Shown one piece after another: positions 61,916-64,000 of a stretch of 64,000 bases of DNA. Numbering within the stretch: the stretch's first letter is position 1; every line of letters starts with the position of its first letter. The position numbers and the translations under genes were made by a program. The notes below the pieces were generated by a model. It was not told the DNA's origin, did no database searches, and saw only the letters and a program-made list of their open reading frames with translations. The stretch comes from Vibrio fluminensis (GTDB taxonomy: Bacteria > Pseudomonadota > Gammaproteobacteria > Enterobacterales > Vibrionaceae): contig NZ_JADILO010000028.1 of NCBI RefSeq assembly GCF_015278125.1, forward strand, positions 1 to 64,000, given 5' to 3'.

Positions 61916-63838
61916 TTAAAGAACTAGACGACGGATGTCTGATAGCGCACCGTTTAGGAAAGTGATGAAACGCGCACCTTCCGCACCATCGATCACACGG
62001 TGGTCGTATGATAGAGATAGTGGCAGTTGTAGGCGAGGTTCAAACTCTTTACCGTTCCAAACTGGCTTCATTTCAGACTTAGACACACCAAGGATACCAA
62101 CTTCTGGTGCATTTACGATTGGCGTAAATGCAGTACCGCCGATACCACCTAGGCTAGAGATAGTGAAACAGCCACCTTGCATGTCAGCCGCAGTCAGTTT
62201 ACCTGAACGTGCTTTCTTCGATACTTCAGCAAGCTCACGAGATAGCTCGTAGATACCTTTCTTGTTCACGTCTTTAAATACAGGAACAACTAGACCGTTT
62301 GGCGTATCAACCGCAATACCTACATTCACGTATTTCTTCAGGATGATGCTTTCGCCATCTTCAGAAAGTGATGAGTTAAATGCAGGGAATGCTTCTAGTG
62401 CTTTCGCAACTGCTTTCATGATGAACACAAGTGGCGTGATCTTCATACCAGTGTCGTTCTTCGCTTCAATCGCGTTTTGCTCTTTACGGAATGCTTCTAG
62501 CTCCGTGATATCAGCATTATCCCACTGTGTAACGTGCGGGATCATTACCCAGTTACGATGTAGGTTCGCGCCTGAAATCTTCTTGATCTTAGAAAGAGGC
62601 TTAACTTCTGTCTCACCAAACTTGCTGAAATCAACTTTTGGCCATGGTAGTAGACCAAGAGCACTGCCGTCGCCTTTACCAGATGCTGCCGCACCAGATT
62701 CAAGACGCTTAAGCGCTTCTTTCACGTAGTTTTGAACGTCTTCTTTCAGGATACGGCTCTTACGACCAGAACCTTTAACCTTAGAAAGATTAACGCCAAA
62801 CTCACGCGCTAGACGGCGAACCACTGGAGAAGCGTGAGCGTACTCGTTGTTCTCTTGGAAGTCGTTTGATGCCGGAGCTGCTACCGGAGCTTCAGCTTTT
62901 GGCGCTACTGTTGCTGGAGCTGCAGCTTGTGCTACTGGAGCTGCTGCTACTGGAGCCGAAACTGGCGCTGCACCCGCAACCGGAGTGCCGGCCACTTCAA
63001 ATACCATGATTAGTGAGCCAGTTGACACTTTGTCGCCAGCTGCAATCTTGATCTCTTTAACGGTACCAGCAAATGGTGCTGGTACTTCCATTGAAGCTTT
63101 GTCGCCTTCAACAGTGATTAGAGATTGCTCTTCTTCTACTGTATCGCCAACTGCAACCATGATTTCGGTTACTTCAACTTCGTCGCCGCCGATATCTGGA
63201 ACGTTCACTTCTTTAGAAGACGCCGCTACTGGAGCCGCTGCAGGAGCTGCTTCTGCTGCAACAGGAGCCGCTACTGCGCCTGAACCTGCTGTTTCGCTAC
63301 CACCTACAGAGAAAACCATGATTAGTGAACCAGTCGATACTTTATCGCCTGCCGCTACTTTGATCTCTTTTAGTACGCCAGCGAATGGGGCTGGAACTTC
63401 CATAGAAGCCTTGTCGCCTTCTACAGTGATTAGAGATTGTTCTTCTTCGATGCTGTCGCCGATCGCTACCATGATTTCAGTAACTTCAACTTCATCACCG
63501 CCGATATCTGGAACATGAACTTCTTTTAATTCAGCCGCTGCTGCCGCTGCAGGCGCTGCTACTGGAGCTGCCTCTGCTGCTGGAGCAGGTGCTGCAGCTG
63601 CAGCACCCTCGGCTTCGAAAATCATGATTAGAGAACCGGTAGAAACCTTGTCGCCTTCAGCAACTTTGATTTCTTTCACGATACCAGCTTGAGAAGCTGG
63701 AACTTCCATAGAAGCCTTGTCGCCTTCTACAGTGATTAGAGACTGTTCTTCTTCAACCTTGTCGCCAACGCTTACAAGAATCTCAGTAACTTCAACCTCA
63801 TCCGCACCGATGTCTGGTACATTAATTTCGATTGCCAT
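61916..63838 (-). CDS. aceF: Pyruvate dehydrogenase E2, dihydrolipoyl acetyltransferase
   Basis: Core of the pyruvate dehydrogenase complex. The 640 residues have three lipoyl domains with lipoylated K41, K143 and K246 (each in EGDKASMEVP), separated by Ala/Pro-rich linkers, then a peripheral-subunit-binding domain (about 333-370, YAHASPVVRRLAREFGVNLSKVKGSG) and the acetyltransferase domain with the active-site SYDHRVIDGAEG histidine near the C-terminus. RBS AGGT lies before ATG 63838. 30 bases after aceE. Confidence 0.97.
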   Translation of the reverse strand: MAIEINVPDIGADEVEVTEILVSVGDKVEEEQSLITVEGDKASMEVPASQAGIVKEIKVAEGDKVSTGSLIMIFEAEGAAAAAPAPAAEAAPVAAPAAAAAAELKEVHVPDIGGDEVEVTEIMVAIGDSIEEEQSLITVEGDKASMEVPAPFAGVLKEIKVAAGDKVSTGSLIMVFSVGGSETAGSGAVAAPVAAEAAPAAAPVAASSKEVNVPDIGGDEVEVTEIMVAVGDTVEEEQSLITVEGDKASMEVPAPFAGTVKEIKIAAGDKVSTGSLIMVFEVAGTPVAGAAPVSAPVAAAPVAQAAAPATVAPKAEAPVAAPASNDFQENNEYAHASPVVRRLAREFGVNLSKVKGSGRKSRILKEDVQNYVKEALKRLESGAAASGKGDGSALGLLPWPKVDFSKFGETEVKPLSKIKKISGANLHRNWVMIPHVTQWDNADITELEAFRKEQNAIEAKNDTGMKITPLVFIMKAVAKALEAFPAFNSSLSEDGESIILKKYVNVGIAVDTPNGLVVPVFKDVNKKGIYELSRELAEVSKKARSGKLTAADMQGGCFTISSLGGIGGTAFTPIVNAPEVGILGVSKSEMKPVWNGKEFEPRLQLPLSLSYDHRVIDGAEGARFITFLNGALSDIRRLVL

Positions 63839-63868
63839 TGCTTATCTACCTTTTACTTAAGCGTTGTC

Positions 63869-64000
63869 TTATGCGTATAGCGGGTTAGTTTTTTCAGTGT
63901 CGATGTCGAATTTCTTAATCGCTTCAACAACGACTGATTTCTCAACTTCACCACGTTTCATTAGTTCAGTTAGGGCTGCAACTACGACGTAACCTGCATT
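63869..64000 (-). CDS. aceE: Pyruvate dehydrogenase E1, C-terminal fragment
   Basis: The last 43 codons of a gene running out of the window. The tail reads VVVAALTELMKRGEVEKSVV...IDTEKTNPLYA and stops at 63869-63871. It matches the end of homodimeric AceE and lies 30 bases upstream of aceF, as expected for the pdh operon. The catalytic parts are outside the window; this is a boundary truncation, not a pseudogene. Confidence 0.9.
   Translation of the reverse strand, partial: NAGYVVVAALTELMKRGEVEKSVVVEAIKKFDIDTEKTNPLYA

Noticed and set aside
62847..63518. Long 223-codon plus-strand frame, Ala/Thr/Ser-rich
   Set aside because: It is the antisense of the aceF lipoyl and linker region. Its repeats merely mirror the three lipoyl domains; no ribosome site.

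Overview
The window is chromosomal DNA of a Vibrio (family Vibrionaceae, Gammaproteobacteria), probably chromosome I. The evidence is a LuxR/HapR/SmcR-type quorum-sensing master regulator, a complete chitin-oligosaccharide operon behind a ChiS-type sensor, and a gene order that, from memory, follows the V. cholerae stretch erpA-hemL-rsmC-chiS-chb-fbp-glnK/amtB-acnB-mrcB-hrpB-dksA-pan-hpt-hapR. It then continues into lpd-aceF-aceE as in the V. harveyi/parahaemolyticus group. No rRNA, tRNA, CRISPR array or prophage was seen.

Layout. 1-4.5 kb: the right end of an IS3-family element abuts erpA (Fe-S assembly). Then come hemL (haem synthesis), an unannotated 41-codon membrane peptide, an AI-2E/PerM family membrane protein and rsmC. 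4.7-23.3 kb: chiS, then a ten-gene operon in one direction. It encodes the periplasmic chitooligosaccharide-binding protein, four Dpp/Opp-like ABC transporter subunits, a GH9 glucosaminidase, glucosamine kinase, a GH20 hexosaminidase, chitobiose phosphorylase and a phosphohexomutase. Together these import chitin and chitosan oligomers and convert them in the cytoplasm to sugar phosphates. 23.4-24.3 kb: a DJ-1/PfpI protein and a ribbon-helix-helix protein. 24.3-28.1 kb (minus strand): fbpABC ferric-iron importer with a Fur box. 28.2-30.4 kb (minus): glnK-amtB nitrogen module with a sigma-54 promoter, and yacL.

30.5-37.5 kb is an accessory block inserted, relative to the V. cholerae order, between yacL and acnB. 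It holds a histidine kinase/OmpR-type regulator pair divergent from a DUF5666-like repeat lipoprotein, then cdaR, a GntP-family permease and a glycerate kinase. 37.5-47.6 kb (minus): acnB, a PlpD-like patatin/beta-barrel protein, mrcB and hrpB. 47.6-53.6 kb (plus): sfsA, dksA, gluQ, pcnB-folK, panB-panC. 53.6-53.8 kb: a cluster of short inverted repeats. 53.8-57.4 kb (minus): yadGH ABC exporter and a SulP transporter, the latter divergent from carbonic anhydrase can. 58.3-59.9 kb: hpt, divergent from the luxR-type regulator. 59.9-60.2 kb: two palindromic MITE-like repeats. 60.2-64 kb (minus): lpd, aceF (three lipoyl domains) and the 3' end of aceE.

Most genes are ordinary core genes. The points most worth a second look are: the two-component/lipoprotein module with three helically phased TCACG repeats in its divergent promoter; a terminator hairpin upstream of glnK whose stem reads as an NtrC site; the nested inverted repeats and 21-bp-phased TTGACGT repeats in the chitin operon leader; a perfect 20-bp dyad between cdaR and the GntP permease; and the repeat clusters near panC and lpd.
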